Assembly (NCBI GenBank): GCA_024114885.1
Contig: CP099428.1
Span: forward strand, 124,001 to 188,000
Direction: 5' to 3'
Length of the DNA: 64,000 nt
DNA from: Septoria linicola
Taxonomy: Eukaryota > Ascomycota > Dothideomycetes > Mycosphaerellales > Mycosphaerellaceae
Position numbers and translations under genes: made by a program. The notes beneath the pieces were generated by a model, which saw nothing but the letters and a program-made list of their open reading frames with translations, was not told the origin of the DNA and made no database searches. Within the stretch, counting starts at the first letter, position 1; each line of letters starts with the position of its first letter. Shown in pieces: positions 1 to 11,227 of this stretch.

Positions 1-607
1 GCTCCTGCCTGGAGAGGTACGCCCTTGCTTGAGCCGACATACTACGACATCTGCTTCCCGAAGGGACATCCTCCAATTCCGCCTCAAAGGTCCATTCATT
101 GCCACGAAGAAAGTCGACCACGCGCAACAACCTGGATTGCCTTGCCATCACAGTACGAGGCGAACGAGCACCTTTTGATTACGCGGGGAGGTGAAACACG
201 AAAGGAACCCTTGAAACCAGCATTGAGCACGCAGCAGCCGATTGACGCTGGGAAGTCTTACTTGCAACCTACTTCGAGAACCATTGCGTACAGGTGATCC
301 TTGTCTTCAAAGGGTCCTTACGAGGTCAGTAACCACATTTCGTTCAGTCTGACAGCAAGCAGCCAGGGACGTGCTGGCTGTCTGGTACTTGCCGAGCCAT
401 GCATTCCTCGCCAGCAACAGCATGCAAAGCACAAACACTGACAGTCTGGCCATGCACAGCCAGCGCGACCTTTGCGCAAACACCTTTTGCTGATACATCG
501 AAGCCATCCCGATCACCGACGACTGCCGTGTCCTTTATGGAGTTACAATTCGCGCTATAGTGGGCGAGGAACTGGTTGTTGCGAATTCCTCTTGAGGCTG
601 CGCAGTC
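1..607. other. 5' flank, no supported gene
   Basis: Only short overlapping open frames are present on both strands, without recognisable motifs. The right end is presumably promoter and 5' UTR of the RasGEF gene that starts at or after 608. Confidence 0.5.
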
Positions 608-3600
608 ATGGAGCTGGAGAAGGAAAGCGACACGGCCTTCAGGCGACCGCACAATGCCGATCGGATGCCTATCGATCATCATGCTGGGGCTCGTCAGCGA
701 GTTGCGCCTGCAGTGAGATCAGTCTATGCAGCTGGATCGCACACCAAGCGGCCGTCTCGACCTCACAACGTCTCAATCACAACTACCGCAGGCTTTGTGT
801 CGCATATCACGCCGCCCTCCACACCGACTAGTCCGCCTCCAGACTCTGACATGTCGTTCGTCAATCAGGCGCTCTTCCACAACTACCTCCGCGCTCTTCA
901 CGCTTTCGACCCAGCGACTAATCCACTGCCTGCTGAAGATGCGTCATTGTCGACAGTGCGAATAAAGCCGGGGGACCTGATCCTCGTTCATGTTATACAC
1001 GCGAACGGATGGGCTGATGGGACCATTCTCAACACGGGCGCTCGTGGCTGGCTACCGACCAATTACTGCGAAGCCTACGACCACCCTTATTTGAGGAATC
1101 TCCTCAATGCCATGACGCAATTCTGGGATTTGTTGGGTGCGAGTGAGGACGCGAGCTTGTCGACCTTTGTGCGCCAAGACTACATACGAGGGCTGATCGC
1201 AGGTGTTCGATACCTACTGGAACGAGCGGATTGCTTACACCGAGATGCGCCAACTGTGAGACAGCATGCTGGTGTTCGCAGGATGCGCAAAGGCCTTCTT
1301 GCAGATCTGTCGTCCCTAGTTGGCATCGCCAAGCGACTGCAGGAAACGATTGGTGAAGCATTTGCGGCCGAGGTCATTCATGTCTTACTTGACGACCTTA
1401 TCTCAAAGGCGTTTAAAGTGGTCACCCGTGCCGTTGGATTTACCGATGTATGGACACAAGAAGCAAGTTCGGGTAACATCGACGTTAGACGCCAGAGCCG
1501 TCAGCATGTTTCAGCAGCTTCTCAGTCTGGACCACTGGCTATCGATACCCAGACTTTGCCTGACAAGGAGACGTCGCATGCCATAGACTCGGCGATCCAC
1601 TTACCAGAGCCAGAACCAGAGCAGGATGCTACTGCGGGCGCAGATCAGCAGCCAGATGCGCGCGATAGCAGGGTGCTCAGACGATCGATGGTCTTCACTC
1701 CACCTGACGGTATGGCTGCGCACCGCTTGTCATTGGTGACCAAAGAGAAGGCCCGGCCAGAATATGGCATCCTCGCATCCGAGCAGCTGGCCAAAGTGCA
1801 TGATATATGCATTAGCCACATTGCCGCCTTCATTGGTCTGCACCTTCACTCCCGACCTTCGGCAGAACTCGTTGCTACCACTGAGCGATTAGTCACAGCA
1901 TGTCGCGACATGCTCGAGATTGTGGATGAGGTGTATGCTCATGACCCGCAGCGATCGATGCCAGTGCAGCAGGTCAAGCAGGATTTTGAAGCGCGACTCG
2001 AAGAACTAGCAAAGTCCACCAAGGCAGTATTCAGATTCTCGGATTCTCCCGACGAGGATGTTGTTATGCTTCACGACCAGCATCAGCACCTCATTACCGT
2101 CGGTACAAGCTTGATACGTAATACTGGAGACTGTGTTGTCAAGACGCGGCAGCTCATTGAGCAGATTGGCGACTTCGAATTGAAGTCATCCGCAGGATCG
2201 CCCACCAAGATGGCAGTCGACATACCTGCGCGCATTGATATTGTACCCAGCAAGGGTGCGCATGAAATGCGACCACGCTCTATCATACGACACTCTGCGG
2301 ACATGAAGATGCTGCCTCCGCCACCTCCGGTACCCAGAAATGATGTGGACATGGTTGATGCGCTGGCTGTGCCTCTGCCTTCTCCCACAGACACTCTCGA
2401 CACTACAGCATTTCCAATGCCTCCAGGTGTGACGATGCAGAAGGCGCTGCCATTGCTTCCTCCTGCTCATCGACCACGCTCTGCGACTCATGAATCCCAC
2501 GCCTCAAGCATGCAAAGTGCCGACGTTCCAAAAGGTCACTCGTCTCTTCGGTGCGAATCTCAGACACTATGTCGCAAGGACAGCATTGGTATGTCAATAG
2601 CAGGCTCGACCGAGACTTACTTCAGCAGCCTTCGCGATTCTGGAACAACGGCAGTCTCCCAACCCTCTACCCGAGCGACAACGCCTGAGCAAGGCAAGGA
2701 CTTGATCATGACCAACGCCGCCATGATGGGTAGTTTCGCCAGCATCTCCAGCATGAGATCTCTCGTCACGGAAGACAGCATGGATGTTGAGGCGCAGCTG
2801 TTGCAAAAGACTTACGTGCTCGAATTAACGCGAAACAAAGAAGGGCAGATCACTGGCGGCAGCCTGCCTGCCTTGGTGGAACAGCTCACCACGCACGATC
2901 TGACACCAGATCCTCAATTCGTGACAGCCTTCTTCTTGACCTTTAGGAAGTTTGCCGAACCACGCGAACTTGCTCAAGCACTGATCCATCGTTTCGACTA
3001 TGTTGGCGATGGCAGGACGACCGGCACGCCTGCCAGGCTGCGGCTCTACAACTTCTTCAAAGGCTGGCTGGAGACGTACTGGAACGCCGAGGCCGATAAG
3101 GACGCCCTGGGAGAGATCCGGTTCTTTGCCCTTCACAAGCTCAAGCAGGTATTGCCTCAAGCTGGCGATCGCTTGGTAGAACTCACACGCAGGATCACAG
3201 AGGGATACGCCACCGGCATGATGAATGGACCTTTGGTGTCCGGTGTGGGCAAATCCAGCATGTCCTTTGTAACTCAGGACGACAAGGACATTCCCGCATC
3301 CAACGTCACTGCTCGACAGCTGAACGCATTGCGCGTTGCAACTGGCGGTGGCGCTGCATGCGGCATCCTCGACATTGATCCGGTCGAGCTCGCACGACAG
3401 ATCACCATTATGATGATGACGACCTACTGCGAGATCCGACCTGAGGAGTTGTTGAGCATGGACTGGAGCAATCCAAACACGAAGAAAGCAAGGAACATTC
3501 GCAAAATGTGTCTGTTGAACACAGACCTTGCCAATCTGGTGGCAGACACAATTTTGGCACCCGACGATGCGAAGAAGCGCGCAACCATAATCAAGCACTG

Positions 3601-4315
3601 GTCCAAAATCGCGATTGCGCTACTGGACCTTCACAACTACGACTCTATTATGTCGATTATGTGCATGATCAAATCCTCTGTTGTGCAGAGATTGCGACGC
3701 ACTTGGGAGTTGGTCAGCAGGAAGACCAAGGCCAAATTTGACGAGCTTGACCATGTCATTGACATTTCTAAAAACTACACGGCTCTGCGGCGCAGGCTGG
3801 AGGCACAGACGACAGCTTGTCTTCCATTTCTGGGCATCTACCTCACCGATTTGACCTTTGTGGTTGCTGGTAACCCGAAGCGTCGAGAAATCCCTGGCGG
3901 TGTTACAGAATCGGGAGGAGCATTATCAGTGATCAACTTTGACCTGTACATGCGCATTGCGAAGCTCGTCAGCCATATGCAAAGATTCCAGGCTCCTTAC
4001 AGGCTGAGGATGGTTCCCGAACTGCAGACCTGGATCGAGATCCAGTTGATGCGCATGCGAGAAGGGCATGATGCTTTACCAAACCGATTGCATCGCCGCA
4101 GTACCATGGTGGAGCCGCGGGTCGTTGAACAGAGGCCTGCACCACTGCCAGAGATTCGCGAAGAGAGGGCTGAGAAGATCGAGAGGCCGAAGACGCCCGC
4201 GACCTCGTACGTCGATCTCAGCAAATGGTACAACCTCAAAAGCGCGACCTTCTCGATCAGGACAATGCCTGCGATGGACTCGACAGAACAGCAGAAACGC
4301 ACCAGTGCGCATTGA
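608..4315 (+). CDS. SH3-domain Ras guanine-nucleotide exchange factor (Cdc25-like)
   Basis: Uninterrupted 1235-codon frame. Predicted to load GTP on Ras at the membrane and so feed cAMP/PKA or morphogenesis signalling (family knowledge). An SH3 domain lies around residues 88-160 (ALHAFD.., then GWLPTNYCEAY). A long polar, Pro/Ser-rich linker follows. A RasGEF N-terminal (REM) domain lies around 720-860 and the catalytic CDC25 domain around 920-1165 (DIDPVELARQITIM, then LPFLGIYLTDLTFV and VINFDLYMRIAKLV). The first ATG at 608 gives an 81-residue extension; the ATG at 851, just before the SH3, is an alternative start. Length fits fungal Cdc25/Bud5-type proteins. No lesions are seen. Which RasGEF paralogue it is cannot be settled by eye. 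Confidence 0.93.
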   Translation: MELEKESDTAFRRPHNADRMPIDHHAGARQRVAPAVRSVYAAGSHTKRPSRPHNVSITTTAGFVSHITPPSTPTSPPPDSDMSFVNQALFHNYLRALHAFDPATNPLPAEDASLSTVRIKPGDLILVHVIHANGWADGTILNTGARGWLPTNYCEAYDHPYLRNLLNAMTQFWDLLGASEDASLSTFVRQDYIRGLIAGVRYLLERADCLHRDAPTVRQHAGVRRMRKGLLADLSSLVGIAKRLQETIGEAFAAEVIHVLLDDLISKAFKVVTRAVGFTDVWTQEASSGNIDVRRQSRQHVSAASQSGPLAIDTQTLPDKETSHAIDSAIHLPEPEPEQDATAGADQQPDARDSRVLRRSMVFTPPDGMAAHRLSLVTKEKARPEYGILASEQLAKVHDICISHIAAFIGLHLHSRPSAELVATTERLVTACRDMLEIVDEVYAHDPQRSMPVQQVKQDFEARLEELAKSTKAVFRFSDSPDEDVVMLHDQHQHLITVGTSLIRNTGDCVVKTRQLIEQIGDFELKSSAGSPTKMAVDIPARIDIVPSKGAHEMRPRSIIRHSADMKMLPPPPPVPRNDVDMVDALAVPLPSPTDTLDTTAFPMPPGVTMQKALPLLPPAHRPRSATHESHASSMQSADVPKGHSSLRCESQTLCRKDSIGMSIAGSTETYFSSLRDSGTTAVSQPSTRATTPEQGKDLIMTNAAMMGSFASISSMRSLVTEDSMDVEAQLLQKTYVLELTRNKEGQITGGSLPALVEQLTTHDLTPDPQFVTAFFLTFRKFAEPRELAQALIHRFDYVGDGRTTGTPARLRLYNFFKGWLETYWNAEADKDALGEIRFFALHKLKQVLPQAGDRLVELTRRITEGYATGMMNGPLVSGVGKSSMSFVTQDDKDIPASNVTARQLNALRVATGGGAACGILDIDPVELARQITIMMMTTYCEIRPEELLSMDWSNPNTKKARNIRKMCLLNTDLANLVADTILAPDDAKKRATIIKHWSKIAIALLDLHNYDSIMSIMCMIKSSVVQRLRRTWELVSRKTKAKFDELDHVIDISKNYTALRRRLEAQTTACLPFLGIYLTDLTFVVAGNPKRREIPGGVTESGGALSVINFDLYMRIAKLVSHMQRFQAPYRLRMVPELQTWIEIQLMRMREGHDALPNRLHRRSTMVEPRVVEQRPAPLPEIREERAEKIERPKTPATSYVDLSKWYNLKSATFSIRTMPAMDSTEQQKRTSAH

Positions 4316-5201
4316 CAGCTTTTCACAATATGCCAGGAGTGATTGCACCCTGGATCTACCGGGACAGGATAAAAGGGCGAGGATGGTTGGATGAAAGCTC
4401 TCTGCATGTGTTATGAGATACCCATTTTGCGATATTCCATGTTATTACGAATCTGATGGGGACTGTGACATTAGCATGAGACTTGACACGGGACACAGGC
4501 GCAAGTACGCCATGTTTGACCGCGAACAGGTCGGACGATCAAGGAGCAACATGGCTCTGTACAATGATGTACCAAAGTAGCATGTAACATCTAAAGTGTT
4601 GATCACGACTATTGAAGCTTGCAAAAGCCACTCTGATCCCAATGAGAGACACGCTACGAGCCTTGTATTGATTGACAACGTCAACGTGTCCCACCCGTGT
4701 GGAGCTGTACCCACGGCGCGTGTACGTTGTGGGTTGCTTGGTCTGGAAGCCAAATTGGAGCCAGACTGGCAATGTCCTGATGGGGAAGGTAAGGACGGCT
4801 GACAACGTTGTGCTGACGCTCTCCCGTCCTCTGCAGAGCGCGTGGGCGCGTTTGTTGTGATGAGAACGACCAGTCGCAGCGCATCTCAGAATGTTGCAAT
4901 ATGTCGTCCTCGTGACTACTGCTCTCCGATGCAATCATGACGAGGTTTTGCTGCAGCATAGGCGAGGGCTGTGAGGCGAAGCCAGTGGTGCAGCAGAAAC
5001 AAGGGTGGCTAACCAGGTTTTGAAGCACTTTCTTGCTCACCAGCAGGCAGTTGCGTACAACCAGTAGTTAGAGGAAGTTCTTCGGTTGATATTGCACAAG
5101 GATGCCTCGAGCAGATTGTTGTAGTACTGCCACCACCACCACCACCACTGCTGCTGCCAACACATCGTTGTCAACTTCACTTGTAACTTATTCATTCATC
5201 C
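4316..5201. other. intergenic, no supported gene
   Basis: Several short frames lie on both strands, none protein-like. A CCA/CCT triplet run at about 5129-5150 lies shortly before the CHY/RING gene and is probably part of its 5' UTR. Confidence 0.5.
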
Positions 5202-7808
5202 ATGAGCGATTCTGTGCGGCGTGTGCCAGACCAGGATGTCTTGGAATGCGACGCCACTCGTCCTGGTTCTGGTTCTGGTCCCGAGCATCGGCGCCGGCAG
5301 AATGACGCAGCTTTGGCTTCACGTGAAAGCCTTGGCACTATTCGTCGAGGCTCCGCGACACATCACACGATCTGGCAGCAAGCAGAGATTGTCGGAAATG
5401 ATGGGCGGCAGTATTCCACAATAGCAGAAGATGGTCAGCAGCAGACGAGAGATATCCTGATCGGATCCCGTGAAGGTCAATATGCTGCAGAGAGGCCAGC
5501 CAGACCTGCCCATGGTGTCTTGCCCACCACATTCAACGAGCGCATGAGCATTAATCCTGCTCACGATATCGAGGAGATTCTGCGGTCTGCGGTAAATAGC
5601 AGTCTTGCCACGCCGGACGCGAGTCCGCTGGAGAGGTCTACCGTGGATTTGGAGCAGACAGAGGAAGAAAGGCTAGCGGCAATAGCACACATGCACTTCA
5701 ACGTGGCAAACACAGCGAATATGGACGGGGCTCTTCCCGAAGACGATGGCATGCGGTCGCTGCGGCAGAAGCTACAAGAGATTAAGGAGCTCGCAGTCTC
5801 GACTGAGGAGAAGGCAAAGAGGATGCACTTGCTCATGATGCAGGACTACGCCAAACATAGAGATCTAGGACATCTTACGCCGCCGGATAGTCCGGGACCT
5901 CGAGGTCATGACAGCGATGGACTGGAGTCGCCATTACTGGGCGCGGCTGCCCATCCTATTGATCCTCAGAATCCATACAATCTACGCCCTGGTGATTTGG
6001 AGCCAGTCTTCAGCCCGCTTCCCAAGGCAGCTCGAGATGTGGACCTGGACGACGATGAGGCCATAATCGATGATGATGATTTCGATATGGGCTGCATGCA
6101 CTACAAGCGAAATGTCAAAGTGCAATGCTTCGACTGCCAGAGATGGTTCCCATGCCGGCATTGTCACGACCAGTCAAAGGACTTGCCATTTCCACACGCC
6201 CTGAACCGGCAGAAGACGCAGAATATGCTATGCATGATCTGTCAGACGCCTCAGGCCGCATCTCAAGAGTGCGTCAACTGTGGGAATTATGCTGCGTGGT
6301 ACTACTGTTCGAAATGCAAGCTATGGGACAACGACACAAACAAGAGGATATACCATTGCGATGATTGTGGGATATGTCGTGTCGGCGAGGGTCTTGGTAA
6401 AGACTTTGTGCATTGCAAGCGCTGCAATGTGTGCATATCAATCTCCACATCTGCGGCGCACCCTTGCATAGAAAGAGCCACGGAGGGAAATTGTCCGCTG
6501 TGTCTAATGCGAATGTTTGAGGCAAAAGTGCCTGTGGTGAGCTTGCCTTGTGGGCATTATATGCATGGGGACTGCTACAAGGACTTGATGGCGGTCACGT
6601 ACAGATGTCCAGTGTGCAGCAAGAGTGCTGTCAATATGGAGTTGCAATGGCGGAAGCTGGATGAGGAGATTGCAATACAGCCCATGCCGGAAGATGAAGA
6701 CCTCGAGGGGCTTCTGTCCCAAGGTGAAGGAGCAGAACAGCAGCCAGAGCAGGTCGCGGACACCAATGATGCTACGTACGCCTCACCTCCACGCAGGCCG
6801 AGAACTGTGTGGATCGGATGTAACGACTGTGGAGCAAGAACATGGACTCCATTTCACTGGCTAGGTCTCAAGTGCCAGAGATGCGATAGCTACAACACGA
6901 ACCAGTTTACACCTACTGCGCACCACGAAACTGAGGCAGAAAGACTGCTCCGACAGCAGACACAGTCTATTCGACGGCACGACTTTACAGGAAATGAGGT
7001 CCTTCGTGATGCTGGCATCGGCATGTCCGACGAAGCAGCAGAAGTTCCACCTAGTGCACTCGAAGTGCCCGAGTCGCCATCACAGCAGCCTCTCCCATCA
7101 AGTTCTCCATACCTGGCAGCCGGCGCTCAATCTCCAGGTCGCTACTTCGTCACAGATGAAGAAGTCCGCCGACCCAGCTTCAGTGGCCGCTTCTCAGCAC
7201 CTAGTATGCCCAACTTACCGACACTTTCGAATCTCCCAGATATCCCTCGCATGCCACGAATGCCCACGCTACCGAACATGCCGAATCTCCAGAACATGCG
7301 ACAAAACTTCCCCAACATGCCGAATATGCCCAACGTGGAACTTTCACGCTTCTCACCTTACGAAATGATGGATGCTGTGAGTCGCAGTCTATCGCCTATG
7401 AGATATTACCTGCGTGGATTGGATATTGCCGATGGCGAGGAGGATCTTCCGCAGCATTTGAATGTCAGAGGTGCGGTGTCGGGGTCGGGCGTCATTCATC
7501 GACCTGGTAGCGTGCAGAGCGATTCTGCTATCCCAAGGAGAGGGTCGAAGTTAAGATCAAGCTCGGCTGCTGACTCTGTCGACATCTTTGCAAGCGGCAG
7601 AGCTGGTGATGATTATGCTGATGAGGACGAAGCAGTCCAAGATAGTAGCGAGGATGACAGTGCTGAGGATGATAGCGGAGAAGAGGATATGGATGATGAA
7701 GACGAAGATGAAAACAACGATACTGAAATGATTGATGATGCGGATGATCCGCCTGGTTTGGCCGGAAAGAAGGATAAATTGGAGTTTGAGATCTTTGGAC
7801 ATCGCTGA
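5202..7808 (+). CDS. CHY-type and RING zinc-finger protein (RCHY1/Pirh2-like E3 ubiquitin ligase)
   Basis: Single 868-codon exon. A CHY zinc finger begins near residue 295 (MGCMHYKRNVKVQCFDC) and is followed by a CTCHY-type zinc region (YHCDDCGICRVG, HCKRCNVCIS) to about 425. A RING finger (CPLCLMRMF..LPCGHYMHGDCY..CPVC) covers about 430-475. A further C4 ribbon (GCNDCGARTWTPFHW..CQRC) is at about 530-570. This order is that of RCHY1-type E3 ligases, to which the fungal protein adds a long N-terminus and tail. The tail has Met-Pro-Asn repeats at about 665-710 and an Asp/Glu-rich block near residues 800-855. Predicted role: ubiquitin transfer through the RING; the substrate is unknown. The gene is intact and ends 1.1 kb before the convergent permease gene. 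Confidence 0.92.
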   Translation: MSDSVRRVPDQDVLECDATRPGSGSGPEHRRRQNDAALASRESLGTIRRGSATHHTIWQQAEIVGNDGRQYSTIAEDGQQQTRDILIGSREGQYAAERPARPAHGVLPTTFNERMSINPAHDIEEILRSAVNSSLATPDASPLERSTVDLEQTEEERLAAIAHMHFNVANTANMDGALPEDDGMRSLRQKLQEIKELAVSTEEKAKRMHLLMMQDYAKHRDLGHLTPPDSPGPRGHDSDGLESPLLGAAAHPIDPQNPYNLRPGDLEPVFSPLPKAARDVDLDDDEAIIDDDDFDMGCMHYKRNVKVQCFDCQRWFPCRHCHDQSKDLPFPHALNRQKTQNMLCMICQTPQAASQECVNCGNYAAWYYCSKCKLWDNDTNKRIYHCDDCGICRVGEGLGKDFVHCKRCNVCISISTSAAHPCIERATEGNCPLCLMRMFEAKVPVVSLPCGHYMHGDCYKDLMAVTYRCPVCSKSAVNMELQWRKLDEEIAIQPMPEDEDLEGLLSQGEGAEQQPEQVADTNDATYASPPRRPRTVWIGCNDCGARTWTPFHWLGLKCQRCDSYNTNQFTPTAHHETEAERLLRQQTQSIRRHDFTGNEVLRDAGIGMSDEAAEVPPSALEVPESPSQQPLPSSSPYLAAGAQSPGRYFVTDEEVRRPSFSGRFSAPSMPNLPTLSNLPDIPRMPRMPTLPNMPNLQNMRQNFPNMPNMPNVELSRFSPYEMMDAVSRSLSPMRYYLRGLDIADGEEDLPQHLNVRGAVSGSGVIHRPGSVQSDSAIPRRGSKLRSSSAADSVDIFASGRAGDDYADEDEAVQDSSEDDSAEDDSGEEDMDDEDEDENNDTEMIDDADDPPGLAGKKDKLEFEIFGHR
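7212..7335 (+). repeat. Met-Pro-Asn coding repeats
   Basis: Degenerate 9-12 nt units encode short MPN/MPR/LPN repeats (e.g. NMPNMPN) inside the CHY/RING gene. Low-complexity region, in frame, probably disordered. Confidence 0.7.
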
Positions 7809-8255
7809 GGAGTCGTGTATGAGCATTGGAAAGTATACCTGAGAAGTCGCTATTCTTCCTATATGCTTTGGAACGACAAAAGCTCGAAAGACAATCTACC
7901 ACCTCCCCACAGGTCCATTTCTAGATGGCTAAATCTCCAGCATATGTCAGTATGGCGATGATCCAACGACCACAGCTGTCTGCGAAGCCCGTGGAAAGCT
8001 GGCGCCCAACAGCCAGCACTTCCTTCACTCGCAATACATTCACTGTTGGGGGCAAAAGTCATTGTCCTTCGTAATGCTTGCGAGCACTGGCTCAGTCAAC
8101 AGCAAGGCGGTGCCTGGAAGCGAGTCACTCGCTTCGATGCTGCCTCTGCTCTACATCGACAAAAGCCCGCCAGATATCTTCCACTCCAGTTGTGTTAAAC
8201 CAATAGCAGCGAGACTCCCATTTCAAGATCACAAATCCGCAAAACGACAGCCTCG

Positions 8256-8705
8256 ATGCCAAAACATCTCCAAAAGCCCAAGCGACATGCCTCGCAGACA
8301 GCAGCGCGAGAAAAGAAAGCTTCTAGACCTAGGCATGCCAGCCATAACTCCGACCGTCTGCAGACAGTACCATCGCAGATCGAGACGAATGAGCCGAGTA
8401 ACACCAGCATGGCCACACCGCCTCACAGAATCCCATCAAGGCAGACCAAGAAACTCAGAACCCGCGCTCGCCACCGCGAACGAGCTACGAAGTGGGCACT
8501 CCAAGGCCGCTTCGCTATCGACCGGCCAGAGGACCTCCCCCTCGACGAAGATCGAGAAGGAGAAGTGTCAGCTCAGAGCTCTATTGAGTCTGCAGCTGAC
8601 CAAGGTCGAGTGGGCATGTTCGTCGAGTCGTGGACGATTTCCTGGAGAATGAGAGAGGGCAGACCTGTTGGTGCGCAGTTGATGTATTTGATCATTTGGA
8701 TTTGA
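8256..8705 (+). CDS. possible small basic protein, unrecognised
   Basis: A 149-codon ATG frame rich in Lys, Arg, Gln and Ser, with a more ordered C-terminus (GMFVESWTISWRMREGRPVG). It overlaps a second open frame (8062-8652) on the same strand. No domain is recognised, no intron signals are needed, and base composition alone could keep both frames open. It is listed because nothing else explains the stretch from 7809 to the permease gene. It may be spurious or simply the 3' flank of the two convergent genes. Confidence 0.25.
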   Translation: MPKHLQKPKRHASQTAAREKKASRPRHASHNSDRLQTVPSQIETNEPSNTSMATPPHRIPSRQTKKLRTRARHRERATKWALQGRFAIDRPEDLPLDEDREGEVSAQSSIESAADQGRVGMFVESWTISWRMREGRPVGAQLMYLIIWI

Positions 8706-8907
8706 GGAGGGATGGACTGGGTGGGTGTAGCTTGGGGTTTGGTTAGATGGATGGGTATGATAGTCAAGAAGGGTGGGAGGACGGGGCATTGAGTGTATTC
8801 GAGCGTTGGTATGTCAGCGAGGCTTATCGTGTCCCGAAGATAGATGGCTGTTGTGCTGAAGATTGTGACTTTTGATCGCAAATGTACTCTGCTACATGTG
8901 GGATTAC

Positions 8908-10694
8908 TCAGAGATAATCCTCGGACCATGATAATACTTGCCTCGCATGGAACAACCAATTCGCAGCGCCAATGATAGCAATCACAGCCAGGACACCACA
9001 TGCATAATCTCGATCCCACAAGTCAGCTTCATCCTCAAATAATGTTCCATATCAACTTACTCATCGTTGTGCCCGTAACAGGGTAGACTCCCCGGGAAAC
9101 AGAAGAATACCAACTCAAACACTCCTCCCAGCACAGTAACCACATTCGCCGTCCAGCCAACCACACCGGGGGACACGAAATGCCCGCCTTCCTCGGCAGA
9201 ACTTCCTCAGATCTGCCTCTCATGATCAACAGCACACACGGAGTAGCAAAAGACAGCATTTGCAAGACAATACTCGAATTCACCAGTGAAGTGAAAGCTG
9301 TCGGCGAACCGAGATATATGCATCCAGCTGCAAAGATACAGCCTGCGTCGGCGACGAGGGCCCAGACTGGGACGTCGAGAGTTTCGTGGATGGTGGCTAG
9401 TTTGGAGGAGAAGATGAGGCCGTTGTCGCGGACAAAGGCGTGGACGAAGCGGGACGTGGTTTGTTGCATGGCGTTGACGACGAAGAAGACGATGAGGAGG
9501 AGCGCTACGAGGAAGATAGTTGCAGCGGTGTCGCTGCGGGTTGCTTGGCGCCAGAGGGCGTAGATGAGCATTCTACAGAAGAGCAGAAGCAGATGGACTT
9601 CAATCGCAAGAGATGTTGTAGAGATTGGGACAACTTGCACCGTGTTGACGAGAGCGCTGAGGTCAGAGATGCCGTAGCACATTGCCACAGAGAAGACGAA
9701 GCCGGTAATGAAGCCAACGACGACAGTTGTCATCAATGCTCGAGGGACTGCTGTCTTGGGCTTGGTGCATGTCTCTGCGAGATGTAGTGTGGCATCGATG
9801 CCAGCATACATGAAGCATGGCGTCGAAAGACCTGTCAAGAAGGTAACGGCAGATGGCCAACCAGTGGCATTCTCGAAGGTGGGCCAGACGTATGCGGAGC
9901 TCTGCTTCTCCGAGATGGCCAGGCATGTGATGACGACTGCGACGAAGGTCGATAGCGTGAGGTAGACTATGATCAGATGTTAGCCAATCGCGCGGAGGCT
10001 GGGAATATTGTCAGTGCAACTCACATCCGATGTCGTGCACCCGTGGTGTAAACCTGATCGCAAAGACGTTGTACAGCAGTACAGTCAAGTTAATTGCCTG
10101 GAACACCACAAAGTAATGCCAGTTCTGTGGCTCATAATTTGCAATGTAGTACTCTGGCAACGCCAGTAGCATCTGAGCAGCAAGCAGTGTCGCGGATGCT
10201 GTCAGAGCGATCCACGACGAGATCGCAATAATGCCGCATGAGTACGAGACGCCTCTAGAGCACCAACTCGGAGCCAATATCGATGCGAAATGGTACTGCC
10301 CGCCTGCAGAAGGATAGATCGAGGCGAGCTCTGCCAGAGACGTTGCGACTGCAGCGTAGATGCAGAGCGAGAAGAATGTGCCGTAGATGATGTTGACTGG
10401 CCCCCCGGCTGAGACTGCGATAGCCAGGCTGCTCGCGATCGCGACCCAACTGTTGCAGATGTTGAAGCTCACAGCGACCATTGTCAGTGGACCCAGGTCC
10501 TTTCGCTCTGTGCCCACTCTAGCTCCGAGATCATCGCACTGGCCATCTTGTACCGAGTATGTGGCTTCCAGCGCGGGCCATCGCTTCTCTGTGCATGCCT
10601 CGTCGTTACTGGGCTTTTGGTCTACTCATTGGTCAGCTGATGTGCCAGGCTAGACAGCAACGGAAGTGTTACCCATGTGTTTACCAGTTGGCAT
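8908..10694 (-). CDS. APC-family amino-acid/GABA-type permease
   Basis: Four exons are inferred on the minus strand: 10694-10685, 10624-10025, 9966-9061 and 9008-8908. Introns are 60, 58 and 52 nt with GT..AG ends. The summed length of 1617 nt is in frame and gives 538 aa, the usual size for these plasma-membrane proton symporters. Family signatures seen: VSFNICNSW near the N-terminus, SAGGPVNIIYG, AELASIYPSAGGQYHF, a hydrophobic pattern of about 12 membrane segments, and a terminal block starting NYACGVLAVIAIIGAAN. The first exon codes only three residues plus one base, so the start is the least certain part. It is divergent from the amine oxidase at 11228, with a 533-bp shared promoter, suggesting import of an amine or amino acid that the oxidase would break down (inference). 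No lesion is seen. Confidence 0.88.
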
Positions 10695-11227
10695 TGTGTC
10701 CGTGCTTCTACTATATAGTGGAGAGGCTCCAACCTTGGGATCCCAGTCAATCGGTGTCGATGTGAGTAATGGAATGGGAGCACCGGCATGCAATATACAA
10801 TGAAGGCCTCGATGGAAGGTACTTCTGGCCAGCGGAAACAGTCGAGCTTTATGTTGGTCAAGTTATCGAGCAACCCTTTTGTGTATCATATAGGCGGTGC
10901 AGATGAGGAGTCGGCATGATAGCTTATCGGCAATGTGAGCTCTAGTAACATCAACTTCGTACCTTTCACAGAATAAGACTGTGGTCGGAGGGTACAGAGG
11001 GGTTCAAGGCCCGGCGATCGTGACCATGTCTCGCTTGGCAGCCATGCTTGATTGGATGCCTTCGCCCACATAGTCTAAACGCTAAACCAGCTTGTCGTCG
11101 AGTACGCTTTTCCAATCGAGCTACGAAAGTGAGAAGGCAGTCTCCAATGAATGATTGAAAAGCTTTTTCTGTTGTTTTCGCAGATTGTCCTTGTGTTGTA
11201 ATCGAGCTTCGTTGTGCAGGACGCAAA
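10695..11227. promoter_or_regulatory. divergent promoter region, permease / amine oxidase
   Basis: 533 bp between the divergent start codons. A TATATAG element lies at about 10711-10717, some 20 bp before the permease ATG. I see no clear operator. The divergent arrangement suggests shared control. Confidence 0.45.

Noticed and set aside
9027..9060. 34-nt last intron for the permease
   Set aside because: A 52-nt intron ending at 9009 gives the family NYA-type terminal block and a more normal length.
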